Below, piece after piece: positions 17,509-26,634 of a stretch of 56,881 nt of DNA. This stretch comes from Saccharopolyspora rectivirgula DSM 43747 (lineage in GTDB: Bacteria; Actinomycetota; Actinomycetes; Mycobacteriales; Pseudonocardiaceae): the NCBI RefSeq assembly GCF_000497205.1, contig NZ_AYJW01000020.1, forward strand, positions 1 through 56,881, read 5' to 3'. How positions within the stretch are numbered: the stretch's first letter is position 1; every line of letters begins with the position of its first letter. Under the pieces are notes generated by a model. It had not been told where the DNA came from. It was given only the letters and a program-made list of their open reading frames with translations, and did not search any database. A program made the position numbers and the translations under genes.

Positions 17509-18567
17509 ATGTCGGGCACCTGGATGGTTTACGGGGTCTCCGGCTACACCGGGCGGCTGGTCGCCGACCTCGCCTGCGAGCGAGGAGAACGCCCGGTGGT
17601 GGCGGGCCGGAACGCGGAGAAGGTCGCCGCCTTCGCCACCGCGCGCGGCCTGCCGTACCGCGTTTTCGACCTGAAGGACCCGGGCGCGGTGGCCGCAGCC
17701 CTGGACGACATCGACATCGTGGCGCACTGCGCCGGACCGTTCTCGACCACCTCGGCCCCCATGGTCGAGGGCTGCCTCCGGGCCGGCGCGCACTACCTGG
17801 ACATCACGGGCGAGATCGACGTGTTCGAATCGGTCTTCGCGCGCGACGAGGACGCCCGGCGAGCGGGCGTCGTGCTGCTGCCGGGAGCCGGTTTCGACGT
17901 GGTCCCCACGGACTGCCTCGGTGCGATGGTCGCCGCCAAACTGCCCGACGCGACCCACCTGGACCTGGCTTTCTTCGCCAGCAGCGCGATCAGCCCCGGC
18001 ACGATGAAAACCGCCCTCGAGGGAGCCGCCACCGGCGGCCGCGCCCGCATCAACGGCGAACTGCGGCAAGTGCCGCTCGGCTGGCGCGTCCGCGAGATCC
18101 CGTTCCCCTCCGGGACCAGAAGAGCAGCCTCCCTGCCGTGGGGGGACGTGGCCACGGCCCACCGGAGCACGGGCATCGAGAACATCACCACCTTCGCCGC
18201 GCTCCCCGGCCTGGACCGGGTGCGCGGCCGCAGCGCGCGAGCAGCGCAAGCGGTGTTCGGGTTGCCCGCCGTGCAGCGGGTCGGCAAAGCGCTGATCGGC
18301 AAACTCCTGCGCGGTCCGGGCTCCCGCCGCCGAGCCCGCGGGTGGGCCGAGGTGTACGCCGAAGCCCGGAACGCTGCGGGGACCACGGTGACGGCCGCCC
18401 TGGTCACCCCCGAGCCCTACGACCTCACCGCCGACTCGGTGCTGCGGATCGTGAGCGCCCTGCGAACCCGGCAAGTGGCGCCGGGAGCGCACACCCCCTC
18501 CACCGCCTTCGGGGCGGACTTCGTGCGTCGACTGCACGGGGTGAAGGTCATCGAAACCCTCGGCTGA
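17509..18567 (+). CDS. Saccharopine dehydrogenase-like / trans-acting enoyl reductase family protein
   Basis: An oxidoreductase of about 352 residues with an N-terminal Rossmann fold (VYGVSGYTGR near residue 7) and the saccharopine dehydrogenase-like C-terminal half. The HCAGPFSTTSAPMVEGC and GAHYLDITGE segments are typical of the group that includes mycobacterial trans-acting enoyl reductases. Actual substrate is unknown. Start choice: the ATG at 17509 has GGAG five bases upstream; ATGs at 17494 and 17464 are alternatives that would add up to 15 residues. It is convergent with jetC, separated by a hairpin terminator. No metabolic partner is adjacent. Confidence 0.85.
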   Translation: MSGTWMVYGVSGYTGRLVADLACERGERPVVAGRNAEKVAAFATARGLPYRVFDLKDPGAVAAALDDIDIVAHCAGPFSTTSAPMVEGCLRAGAHYLDITGEIDVFESVFARDEDARRAGVVLLPGAGFDVVPTDCLGAMVAAKLPDATHLDLAFFASSAISPGTMKTALEGAATGGRARINGELRQVPLGWRVREIPFPSGTRRAASLPWGDVATAHRSTGIENITTFAALPGLDRVRGRSARAAQAVFGLPAVQRVGKALIGKLLRGPGSRRRARGWAEVYAEARNAAGTTVTAALVTPEPYDLTADSVLRIVSALRTRQVAPGAHTPSTAFGADFVRRLHGVKVIETLG

Positions 18568-18576
18568 GGCGCCGCA

Positions 18577-18621
18577 CCGGCGGCCGCGGCAGCTCCCGAG
18601 AACCGCTCCCGCGGCCGTCGG
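18577..18621. terminator. Bidirectional hairpin terminator between converging genes
   Basis: CCGGCGGCCGCG (18577-18588) pairs with CGCGGCCGTCGG (18610-18621) over 12 bp with one G-U pair and a 21-base loop. It fills the 55-bp gap between the two converging stop codons, and it closes the jetABC operon immediately after jetC. Confidence 0.65.
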
Positions 18622-18622
18622 C

Positions 18623-21600
18623 TCACGACTCGGCGGTGGTCAGGCCGCTGCCGTTCCACACGGTGTGGGTGCACGCGATGCCCGGTCCGCTGCTCGGCCG
18701 GAGGATGTCGAAGATGTGCATCTTGGGGATCTTCGGCGAGATGCCCCACCCACTGGGCCAGGTGATCACCCAGTCCATGTCCAAATCCACCAGCAGCCCC
18801 AGCATCCGGGCGATCGTGGGATCGTCCAAGCGCTCGAACGCCTCGTCCAGCAGCACCAGGCGCAGCGGTCCCCGACCGTCCGAAGAGGCGCTCACCGCGT
18901 CGTAGAACGCGGCGGCCGCGGCGAACAAGGTGACGTAGGAAACCAGCCGGGTCTCCCCTGAGGACAGCTGGCGCAGCCGGCGCACCCGCGGCTTGCCGTC
19001 CGGGCCGGTGTCCCGCACCCGCACGTTGAACGAGTACCAGGAGCGGTAGTCCAACGCCCGCGCCAGCAGTTCGGCGTAACCACCCGAAGCGCTGTCCCGC
19101 TGGGCCTCGATCAGCTGGGTGAACACCCGCCGCAACACGGCGTCCTGCTCCTCGCTGCGCTCGGCGAACGGGATGCGCACCAGCTCGATCGCCTGCCGCA
19201 CGTCGTCGCTGAGCGAAGGGGAGGGCCGCCACTCCAACTGGACGTGCACGCCCTGGCTGGACCGCGCCCCCTCGAGCACCTCGTTCATCCGCCGGCACAG
19301 GTCCCGGGCCACCCGCAACTGCTCGCGCAGCCGCTCGGTCAGGTCGCGGATCAGGTAGTCGGCGAAGATCTCCTGGTAGCGCTCGTTGAGGTAGCCGCGG
19401 AGTTCCGCGAGCCGGGTGCTGACCCGGTCAGCGGCCTCCGCCACCGGCTGCGGTCCCTCCTCACCGGTGATCGTCACCGCGAACAGTCCGTCCACTTCGG
19501 TGACCGCGATGTCGTAGTTGCCGGCCAGCGCCTGCTGCAGCACCTGCTGCTCGTTGGCCACCTTCCCCCAGGACGTGCTGCGCTGCGGGGCGTCCAACAC
19601 CAGCTCACCGGCCTTGACCAGGTCGTCCGGCACCTCGTCACCGAGCCCGCAAGCCCGCCAGAAACCGGGCAACCGCAGCGCGCGGCGGAACTCCTCGGAC
19701 GCCGCCGACGCCAGCGACTGCCGCTCCTCCAGCGCCGCCTGCCGGTCGTCCAACCGGTTCTCCAGCTTCCCGGCGGAAACCTGCAGCTTGGTCAGCTCCT
19801 GACGGGCCTTGGGGAGCCGGCGCCGCAGATCAGCCCGCTCCTGCTCGTAGGAGCTGACCCGCTCGGTGATGTCCTTGGCCTCGCCGTCGACGGCCGCGGT
19901 CAACTCGGCCAGCGCCGCGGCCTGCTCGGCGTACTCGGCGCAGCGCTGCTCGGCCTGGGACTCCGCCTCCATCCGGTCGGCCACCGCGACGTCGTGGTGC
20001 AGGCAGATGTCGCGCAGCTCCGCCACGGTCGGCAAGCAACGCGTCTCCACCGCCTCGCGCAGCAGGTCCAGGCAGGTCAGCGCGTCGTTGGCCGCGCGGT
20101 TGGCGGCCTGCAGCAGCTGCGTCTCCGCGGGCAGACCCGCTTCACCGGCGGCCCGCACCAGATCGGCGTGCGCCGCCTGCCAGCGCTGCCGGGCCTGCTC
20201 GTGCTGTTCGCGGAGCTCAGCGGCCTGCTGCTCAGCGGCCTCCGCCGCGTCCACAGCGGACGCCAGCTGGACGTGCGCGGTCAACAGCTCGTTGTCGTCC
20301 GGATAGGAGTCCAAGTGGCGTTCCAGCGCCAGTGCGTGCTCCCCGGCCTCCCGGTGCCGCTGCTCGGCAGCAGCGATGTCGGCGTTCAACCGCTCCAGCT
20401 CGTCCTCCAGCTCGGCGATGCGGCGTTGCCGGGCAGCGTGCCGGGCACCGGCACCGATGAACTCGGCGGTGCTCTTCCGCCACTGCCCGGACAGCACCCC
20501 GGACCGCCAGCGGCCGGACGTCGACACCGAGAACGTGCCGCTGCCATCGGTCGAAACCGCCCGCAGCAGTTCGGCCACCCGCTCCTGGGGAACCGGGTTG
20601 TCCGCGTCCGCGGCCGGCACCAGCAGATCGGCGAGCGTGCCGCCGGAGGCCGCTGCGCGCGGCGCGGCGAACAGGTCGGGCACCCCGGTGACCTCACCGT
20701 CAGCGCTGACCCACGCGTTGAGCAGACCGCTGGCCTGCAGAGCCGCTTCCAGACCGGCCCGCTCCGCTTCCTCCAGCCCGGGCTGGAAGTCCACCAGCTG
20801 GTAGAACGCGCGGCCGCGCTCCGGATCCCGGTCAGCGGTCGCCCACTCCGGCCGTCCCGGGACGCGCTCGCCGCCCGCCTGCAGCTCCGCCAGCTCCCGC
20901 TGGTGCTGCTCCCTGTCCGCCTCCAACGCGGCCAACTCCTGCTCCAGCTGCGCGGCCCGGCGGCGGGCCTGCTGCAGTTGCGGGCGGGCCCAGAGACGGA
21001 CGTCGTCCCGCGCGTAGCGGGTGGCGTTGCGGTCAGCGACCAGCTGTTCCGGGGCCGGTGGCTCCGGCGGTTCCGCTTCCCCGGGCCAGTCGTGCGCCCA
21101 GTCCGCCGCCCGCGCCGCCCAGGCGGCAGCGGCTTCGCGCAACTGCTGCCGGGCCTGGTGCCGACGACCGGATTCCTCCGTCGCGGCCAGCTGGGCTTGC
21201 CGCGCGGCGCGGTGCAGCTCGCCGATCCTGCTGTGCTCGGCGTCGAGCTCCTGGGCCTGCTGGTGCAGCGTCAAGGTCAGCGCGGCTTGCTGCCGGGCCA
21301 AGGCCGCCACCTGGTCGTAGTTGTCCAGCAGCGCGCGGTACTGCTGCGCGAACCCGTCGGTGTCCAACTGCGGCACCAGGTACCGCTCGATGGTGACCGG
21401 TTCGGCGTCCGGGTTCGGGGAAGTGCGCACCCGTTCGGTCTTCACCCGCAGTTCCGCGTTCGGCGGGGCGGGGGGCGCGGGAACCAGCGAACTGTCCAGA
21501 CCGGCCGCGTCGAGCTGGCCGGCGGTGCGGGAAGCCGCGTTCGCCGCCGCCTGGTTGTCGGTGACCAGCCGCCGCAGCACGTTCACCACCGCTTCAGCGG

Positions 21601-22741
21601 ACCGGTGCTCCTGCGCCCGGTGCTTGCTCGCGGTGTCCAAAGCGGACAGTGCAGCGGCCCTGGTGCTCTCCACCAACCGCTCGCGGTCCCGCAGGTTCTG
21701 CAGCTCCCCGTACGCCGGGTGCGAGCGCAGCGCTTCGATGCTCGTCTCCAGCTCGGCTTCCCGCTGCTCGAGCTCGGCAACGGTGCGCTGCGCTTCCGCG
21801 GCCTGCTCCTGCTCGGTGGCCAACTTGCGCTGCAGTTCGGCGAGTTCGCCCCGCAGCGCGCTCAGCCGTTCGTCGGCCTTGCGCATCTTGCCGGCGCGCT
21901 CCTGCAGCGAGCCGAGCGCGTAATCCGAGTAGCAGGCGAGGAAGCGGCGCAGCGCCTCGTCCGCACCGGACAGCCGGACGATGTTCTCGCGGATCGACTC
22001 CAGGTCGTCGAACGAGGTCGCCAACCGCTCGATCAGCGACGAGTCCAGCGGGGGGAGCGCGTCCGAGAGGATCTGCTCCAACTGCTGGTTCTGCACCCGC
22101 AGCCCCACATCGGGATTGCGCAGCGTGCGCTGCAGGTGCAGCAGATCGCTGTAGCGCTCCGCCGGAACCCCGTAGACGACGGACGCCACCTTCGCCCGGA
22201 AGGCCTCGTCGTCCAGCACGCACTCCGGGCCCAGCTCCTCCCGGAGCGCAGCCGCGCTCAACGGGTACCGGTCCTCGTCGGCCAAGTGCAGGTCGACACC
22301 CACCCGCCGCGAGGTGATGAACCGCCACGAATCGCTGATCGCCTGCGCGGTCCGGGACGCCTTGACCCCGATGCCGCAGGTCAGGAACTCATCACCGCCG
22401 TCCTCGGCGGTGCGGTGCAGTTCGATCCAGGCGTAGCCGATCCGGTTGGGCTGGGTGCCGGGGTACTCGTCCAGCATCAACCGCCGGATGCTCACCGTGT
22501 CGAACCCCTTGGAGCCCATCTGCCGCAGGTCGCCGTCCAAGCACAGCGGGAGCAGCAACTCCAGGGTGCGGGACTTGCCCGAACCGTTGGTGCCCTGGAA
22601 GATCGCCCGGCCACCGGAGAAGTCGAACTCGGTTTCGGCGTACTGCCAGATGTTGACGATGCCACCGCGGTGGAGCCGCCAGCGCGCCGTCAGCCCGCCG
22701 GGGATTGGCGTGTCCGCCCCGCTCACCAGTTGTGGGCTCAC
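18623..22741 (-). CDS. jetC: Wadjet type II-like SMC ATPase JetC (TIGR02680 family)
   Basis: A giant SMC-like ATPase of 1372 residues, close to the family norm. Walker A GTNGSGKS is at 50-57. Long heptad-rich coiled coils surround a central hinge-like region of about residues 420-800. The ABC signature LSSGE is at 1259-1263 and Walker B LDEAFERLDD at 1298-1307. The start is a GTG at 22741 overlapping the jetB stop (GTGA); the open frame to 23251 is a shadow of jetB. In Wadjet systems JetABC is a condensin-like loop-extruding motor that senses small circular DNA, and JetD is the nuclease. No jetD follows: the gene ends against a terminator and a converging gene. All ATPase motifs are intact, so this is not an obvious pseudogene. 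Confidence 0.9.
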   Translation of the reverse strand: MSPQLVSGADTPIPGGLTARWRLHRGGIVNIWQYAETEFDFSGGRAIFQGTNGSGKSRTLELLLPLCLDGDLRQMGSKGFDTVSIRRLMLDEYPGTQPNRIGYAWIELHRTAEDGGDEFLTCGIGVKASRTAQAISDSWRFITSRRVGVDLHLADEDRYPLSAAALREELGPECVLDDEAFRAKVASVVYGVPAERYSDLLHLQRTLRNPDVGLRVQNQQLEQILSDALPPLDSSLIERLATSFDDLESIRENIVRLSGADEALRRFLACYSDYALGSLQERAGKMRKADERLSALRGELAELQRKLATEQEQAAEAQRTVAELEQREAELETSIEALRSHPAYGELQNLRDRERLVESTRAAALSALDTASKHRAQEHRSAEAVVNVLRRLVTDNQAAANAASRTAGQLDAAGLDSSLVPAPPAPPNAELRVKTERVRTSPNPDAEPVTIERYLVPQLDTDGFAQQYRALLDNYDQVAALARQQAALTLTLHQQAQELDAEHSRIGELHRAARQAQLAATEESGRRHQARQQLREAAAAWAARAADWAHDWPGEAEPPEPPAPEQLVADRNATRYARDDVRLWARPQLQQARRRAAQLEQELAALEADREQHQRELAELQAGGERVPGRPEWATADRDPERGRAFYQLVDFQPGLEEAERAGLEAALQASGLLNAWVSADGEVTGVPDLFAAPRAAASGGTLADLLVPAADADNPVPQERVAELLRAVSTDGSGTFSVSTSGRWRSGVLSGQWRKSTAEFIGAGARHAARQRRIAELEDELERLNADIAAAEQRHREAGEHALALERHLDSYPDDNELLTAHVQLASAVDAAEAAEQQAAELREQHEQARQRWQAAHADLVRAAGEAGLPAETQLLQAANRAANDALTCLDLLREAVETRCLPTVAELRDICLHHDVAVADRMEAESQAEQRCAEYAEQAAALAELTAAVDGEAKDITERVSSYEQERADLRRRLPKARQELTKLQVSAGKLENRLDDRQAALEERQSLASAASEEFRRALRLPGFWRACGLGDEVPDDLVKAGELVLDAPQRSTSWGKVANEQQVLQQALAGNYDIAVTEVDGLFAVTITGEEGPQPVAEAADRVSTRLAELRGYLNERYQEIFADYLIRDLTERLREQLRVARDLCRRMNEVLEGARSSQGVHVQLEWRPSPSLSDDVRQAIELVRIPFAERSEEQDAVLRRVFTQLIEAQRDSASGGYAELLARALDYRSWYSFNVRVRDTGPDGKPRVRRLRQLSSGETRLVSYVTLFAAAAAFYDAVSASSDGRGPLRLVLLDEAFERLDDPTIARMLGLLVDLDMDWVITWPSGWGISPKIPKMHIFDILRPSSGPGIACTHTVWNGSGLTTAES

Positions 22742-23931
22742 CGTTGACCGTCCTCGTCCGTCGTGTCGAAAAGTGACCTGGGCTGCGGCGCGGGCTTGGG
22801 AGGCCGTTCCGCCTCCGGCGGTGCCGCCGCGGCGTCCGGGTGCGGTCGCCAGCGGTGCGCCACCGGACTGAGCAGCCACTGCTCGCCCTCCCGGGACAGC
22901 AGGCCGGTCCGGTCGAGCAGATCGACGACCTCGTCCACGAGCTGCTCGGGATCCTGGGTGGCCTGCCGCGCCCAAGCCGCCGGGTAGGCCGCGACCAGCT
23001 GCTGGCACACCTCGTCGAGAAGCCGCCGGTTGATCGGATGCTTGCCGTCCGGGCGAGGTTGCGTCCGGGAGAGCAACTCGGGCAGGGCCAGCAGCGTGAT
23101 CCGCGACACCGTGCTGGCGCCGGGGAAGACCAGATCGGTCAGGTAGCTCTCCGGATCGGTCACCAGCACGCCCTCGGCCCGGAACTCGGTGACCAGGTTG
23201 AAGTACCGCTCCAGGGTGGCCGACTCCCGCTCGCCGTGCTTGCGCAGCCACGCCGCCTGCTCGGCCGGCAGGTCCTGGTAGAGCACCACCGGGTCCTCGA
23301 CCAGCCGGCGCCGCACCGCTTGTTCGGCACTGCCCTGACCAGCGGCCAACTCGACCAGTTCCACCGGGCTGCCCGCCTCGCCCAGCGGACCGACGAGCAG
23401 CTGGCCGAGCAGATCGGTGTTGACCGTGATCAACGCCTCCTCCTGGGAATCGGCCGAAACCGTGCCCTCCGTCTCGGCGATCACCCCCAGGGCGACCAGG
23501 TGCCGCAGCGCTGCCGTCAGCGCCCGCCGATCGGTCTGGTCGTCCACCACCTCGATCCCGGCCTCCGCGGCAGCAGCCCGGATGTCGGAGACCAGCCGGG
23601 ACAACAGCACCTGGCGGCCCGCACCGGTCAACGCGGCCAAGGTCAGCGCCACGTAGGCGTGGCCGCGCGGGGACAACCCCGGCTCACCGCGGCTGGGTCC
23701 GCCCGCCGGACCGGTCTTGCACAACCGGGCGAACCGGCGTTCCACCACCAACCGGTAGCCCAACAAGTGGGCGAACATCTCCTGCAGCACCGAGCGGTGG
23801 CGGTAGACCAGCGGCAGCAGATCGCCCTCCGGGCCGTCCGGCCGCAGCAGCGGTCGCCGCAGCAGCACCCGCGCGCAGTGCACCACGTTGGCCTGGTCGA
23901 TGTTGCTCAAACCGTCGAACTGCAGGCTCAT
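22738..23931 (-). CDS. jetB: Wadjet type II-like JetB (DUF2398/TIGR02678)
   Basis: A 397-residue protein corresponding to the second member of the four-gene TIGR02677-02680 locus. It resembles a winged-helix kite-type subunit: alternating helical segments such as VLLRRPLLRPDG, YRHRSVLQEMFAHLLGYRLVVERRFARL and LSPRGHAYVALTLAAL near the N-terminus. By analogy with MukE/MksE and JetB of type I, it would bridge the kleisin JetA and the SMC JetC. The ATG overlaps the jetA stop (ATGA) and its stop overlaps the jetC GTG, so the three are one translationally coupled operon. The C-terminal 40 residues are proline/alanine-rich and probably flexible. Confidence 0.88.
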   Translation of the reverse strand: MSLQFDGLSNIDQANVVHCARVLLRRPLLRPDGPEGDLLPLVYRHRSVLQEMFAHLLGYRLVVERRFARLCKTGPAGGPSRGEPGLSPRGHAYVALTLAALTGAGRQVLLSRLVSDIRAAAAEAGIEVVDDQTDRRALTAALRHLVALGVIAETEGTVSADSQEEALITVNTDLLGQLLVGPLGEAGSPVELVELAAGQGSAEQAVRRRLVEDPVVLYQDLPAEQAAWLRKHGERESATLERYFNLVTEFRAEGVLVTDPESYLTDLVFPGASTVSRITLLALPELLSRTQPRPDGKHPINRRLLDEVCQQLVAAYPAAWARQATQDPEQLVDEVVDLLDRTGLLSREGEQWLLSPVAHRWRPHPDAAAAPPEAERPPKPAPQPRSLFDTTDEDGQR

Positions 23932-25550
23932 CCGGCGACCCCAGTGCTCACGTCCTCACCGCTGATCCGCACCGCGGTGTCCTGCAAGGTCAAACTGCCC
24001 GCGGCGCTGCGCACCTCGGTGGCAGTCCCCGGAGCGTGGCTCACCGTCAACCGCACCCGGTGCACCGGGTCGAACGCCGACCCGGTGCCGGTCTGCTGCT
24101 CCCGAGCGGCCATCGCCAGCGTGAGCAACTCGCAGAACACCTCCAGCGCGTCCGCTGACAACCGGGTCTGCGGCAGGCGGGACGCCGCCGCGGCCAGTTC
24201 GGCGAACGCCGCGCTCCGCCGCCGGTCCGCTTCGCGGGCCCGGTCCCGCAGTGCCACCTCGGTCATCGGATCGTCCAACACCCGGGAGGTCTTGCCGCGC
24301 CCGGACCGGTCGCTGCGGGCCCGCACGCTGACGCTCACCTCCTGCACCGGGCCGTCGCGCCACGGCACGTCCTCGTTGTCGGCGTCGTACTCGGGTGCCG
24401 GGAACAGGTGCCGCGCCGAGTGCAACCCGAACGCCGCGGCGTACAGCTGCTCCGCCCGCTCCGGGGTGGCTTCGTCGAACCACTTGGCCAGCTTCAGCAG
24501 CTCACCGCGCCGGCTGGGGGCCAGCACGCTGCCGGCGGTGGCGCGCTTGACGCTGGCCAACAGCGCGCCGATGGCGCGCGCGGTGGCCTCCCGGAGCGCG
24601 GAGACCTGGCTCGGGCGGCCGGGGGAGTCGACGAACCAGTCGGTCAACTCCTGCCAGTCCGCCGCGGAACGGCCCCGAGCCCGCTCCACCTCGCCGCCGA
24701 GCTGCTCGGCGGGGCCCAGCTGCCGGAGCAGTTCGTCCCGCCTCCCGGCCAGGTCGGTCAGCGAACGCGCGAGCGACTCGGTGTGCCGCAGCACGTCCTC
24801 GACCACCATCTGGATGTACTCGACCAGCAGGTTGCGGAAACCCGAGATCTCGTCGGGGGCGAGCTGGTGCCGGTTCACCACCTGGCCGAGGTAGGCGTAG
24901 AAGTCGCGGACCGTGGCGGCGAGCTCGGTGTGCTGCAGGAACACCGTGGTGACCTGCCCGGCCAGCTGTTCGCGGGCCCGTTGCACGCTCCGCGCCCGCG
25001 GGTCCCGCTGCTCGGCGGCCAGGACCTCGGACAGCTGGGTGCTGATCGAACGCAGGCCGCGGTCGATGGCGGGCAGCAACTCCCGGGACACCTCCCTGGC
25101 GCCCTCGGGCACCCGCAGCAGGACGTCGACCTCCCGCTGCACCCGCACCGCCAGCTTGCTCACCTGGTACCGAACGCTGCCGTGCTGGAACTCGGCGATG
25201 CTGGAGGCGATCGTCTCCCGGCGCCCGACCACCAGGTTGCCCCACTTGACCAGCTGCTTGAGCCGGTCGATGACGGTCTCCGGGTTCGATTCACCGGGGG
25301 CGATCCGGCCCTCCCGCTCCACGTCGGCCAGCGCGGCGGCCACCTCACCGGCCGACAGGTCGGCCAGCAGCGTGGAGGTGAACAGCCGCATGATCGCCAA
25401 ATAGGTGCGGCGCTCGGGGGCCTGCAGGTAGGAGAACAGCTGCAGCCTGGCTTCCTCGTCCGCGGGCTGCTCGGCGGGGGAGGGCTCGGCCGAGAGCGCA
25501 CCGGCGGTCTCCGCCCGCAGCGCGTCAGCTTGGTGATCCGGGGCCGTCAC
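23928..25550 (-). CDS. jetA: Wadjet type II-like JetA (DUF2397/TIGR02677)
   Basis: A protein of about 540 residues matching DUF2397. Near residue 40 it has the family opening YLQAPERRTYLAIMRLF followed by the LSAGEVAAAL segment. The middle contains long helices with several R/E-rich segments, consistent with a kleisin-type MukF/MksF-like subunit. The start is uncertain: a GTG at 25550 is the first plausible codon, without a strong ribosome binding site, and the open frame extends to 26483 only because it shadows cobD. It is the first gene of jetABC and is divergent from cobD across 138 bp, which should contain the operon promoter. Confidence 0.85.
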   Translation of the reverse strand: MTAPDHQADALRAETAGALSAEPSPAEQPADEEARLQLFSYLQAPERRTYLAIMRLFTSTLLADLSAGEVAAALADVEREGRIAPGESNPETVIDRLKQLVKWGNLVVGRRETIASSIAEFQHGSVRYQVSKLAVRVQREVDVLLRVPEGAREVSRELLPAIDRGLRSISTQLSEVLAAEQRDPRARSVQRAREQLAGQVTTVFLQHTELAATVRDFYAYLGQVVNRHQLAPDEISGFRNLLVEYIQMVVEDVLRHTESLARSLTDLAGRRDELLRQLGPAEQLGGEVERARGRSAADWQELTDWFVDSPGRPSQVSALREATARAIGALLASVKRATAGSVLAPSRRGELLKLAKWFDEATPERAEQLYAAAFGLHSARHLFPAPEYDADNEDVPWRDGPVQEVSVSVRARSDRSGRGKTSRVLDDPMTEVALRDRAREADRRRSAAFAELAAAASRLPQTRLSADALEVFCELLTLAMAAREQQTGTGSAFDPVHRVRLTVSHAPGTATEVRSAAGSLTLQDTAVRISGEDVSTGVAG

Positions 25551-25688
25551 GGTCGGCAACCATAGCCGGTGGGGCGGACCGGCCTTGCCGCCAGCCGGCG
25601 GAGTCCCCTGCGGGGCCCGGTGCCCCACGGTGTTCAATTGCCGGGGGAAGATCTTCGCGGAGACCGCGGCGGGACGAGGAGGAACCCG

Positions 25689-26630
25689 GTGAGTGCGGCA
25701 CGGGCAATCGGGCTGCTGCTGGGAGCAGCCGCAGATGCAGCTCTGGGCGATCCGAAGCACGGCCACCCGGTCGCGGCGTTCGGCCGGCTCGCCCAGGCCG
25801 GCGAACGCGCGCTGTACCGGGACCACCGGCTGCCCGGCGTGGTCTACAGCGTGCTGTTCACCGGAGGTGCGGCCGGTCTCGGCATCGCGGTCGAGCGGAT
25901 CACCCGGCGCAGCCCGGTGCTGCAGGCGGCGAGCACCGCTTTGGCCACCTGGGTCGTGCTGGGCGGGGCCTCGCTGGCCGACGAGGGCACGAAGATGGCC
26001 AGGCTGCTCGACGCCGGGGATCTCGACGGTGCCCGCACCCAGCTCAAGTGCCTGTGCAGCCGGGACGCCTCGACGCTCGACCAGCAGGGGCTGGCCCGGG
26101 CCACGGTCGAGTCGGTGGCCGAGAACACCTCCGACGCGGTGGTGGCCCCGCTGCTGTGGGGAGCGGTCGCCGGCGTTCCCGGTCTGCTCGCCTACCGGGC
26201 GGCCAACACGCTCGACGCCATGGTCGGCTACCGATCGCCCCGGTACCGCGAATTCGGTTGGGCCTCGGCCCGGCTCGACGACCTGCTGAACCTCGTCCCC
26301 TCCCGCGTCGCGGCCCTCCTGACGGCTGCGTGCGCGCCGGTGGTCGGTGGTTCCGCGCGGGACTCCTGGCGGGCCTGGCGGCGGGACGCCAAAGCCCACC
26401 CGAGCCCCAACGCGGGACAGGTGGAAGCCGCTTTCGCCGGTGCACTGCAGGTCCGGCTCGGCGGGCGGACCGTGTACGGCCACGCGGCCGAGCAGCGCCC
26501 GATCCTCGGGGAAGGGCGCACCGCCGACACCGGGGACGTGCGCCGCGGTGTGGAGCTCTCCCGGGTCGTCGGAGCGGCCGCCGGGGCAGCGGCCGCCGCG
26601 TGGGCGCTGCTGCGCGCGCTGCGCCGGTGA
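25689..26630 (+). CDS. cobD: Adenosylcobinamide-phosphate synthase (CobD/CbiB)
   Basis: A 313-residue membrane protein that attaches (R)-1-amino-2-propanol phosphate to adenosylcobyric acid to give adenosylcobinamide phosphate. Family motifs include DAALGDPKHGHPVAAFG near the N-terminus, the CSRDAS and ESVAENTSDAVVAPLLW segments, YRAANTLDAMVGYRSPRYREFGWASARLDD, and the HPSPNAGQVEAAFAGAL block. The GTG start at 25689 follows GAGGAGGAACCCG. It ends 4 bp from the converging SURF1 gene. The substrate-generating decarboxylase CobC is encoded 2.3 kb away on the same strand. Confidence 0.95.
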   Translation: MSAARAIGLLLGAAADAALGDPKHGHPVAAFGRLAQAGERALYRDHRLPGVVYSVLFTGGAAGLGIAVERITRRSPVLQAASTALATWVVLGGASLADEGTKMARLLDAGDLDGARTQLKCLCSRDASTLDQQGLARATVESVAENTSDAVVAPLLWGAVAGVPGLLAYRAANTLDAMVGYRSPRYREFGWASARLDDLLNLVPSRVAALLTAACAPVVGGSARDSWRAWRRDAKAHPSPNAGQVEAAFAGALQVRLGGRTVYGHAAEQRPILGEGRTADTGDVRRGVELSRVVGAAAGAAAAAWALLRALRR

Positions 26631-26634
26631 GCGC

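Noticed and set aside
19244-22747. A 1167-codon open frame on the plus strand opposite jetC
   Set aside because: It is a shadow: high third-position GC in jetC suppresses stops on the opposite strand. Its translation is low-complexity (Gly, Arg, Leu, Gln) with no family motif, while the minus strand has intact ATPase motifs.
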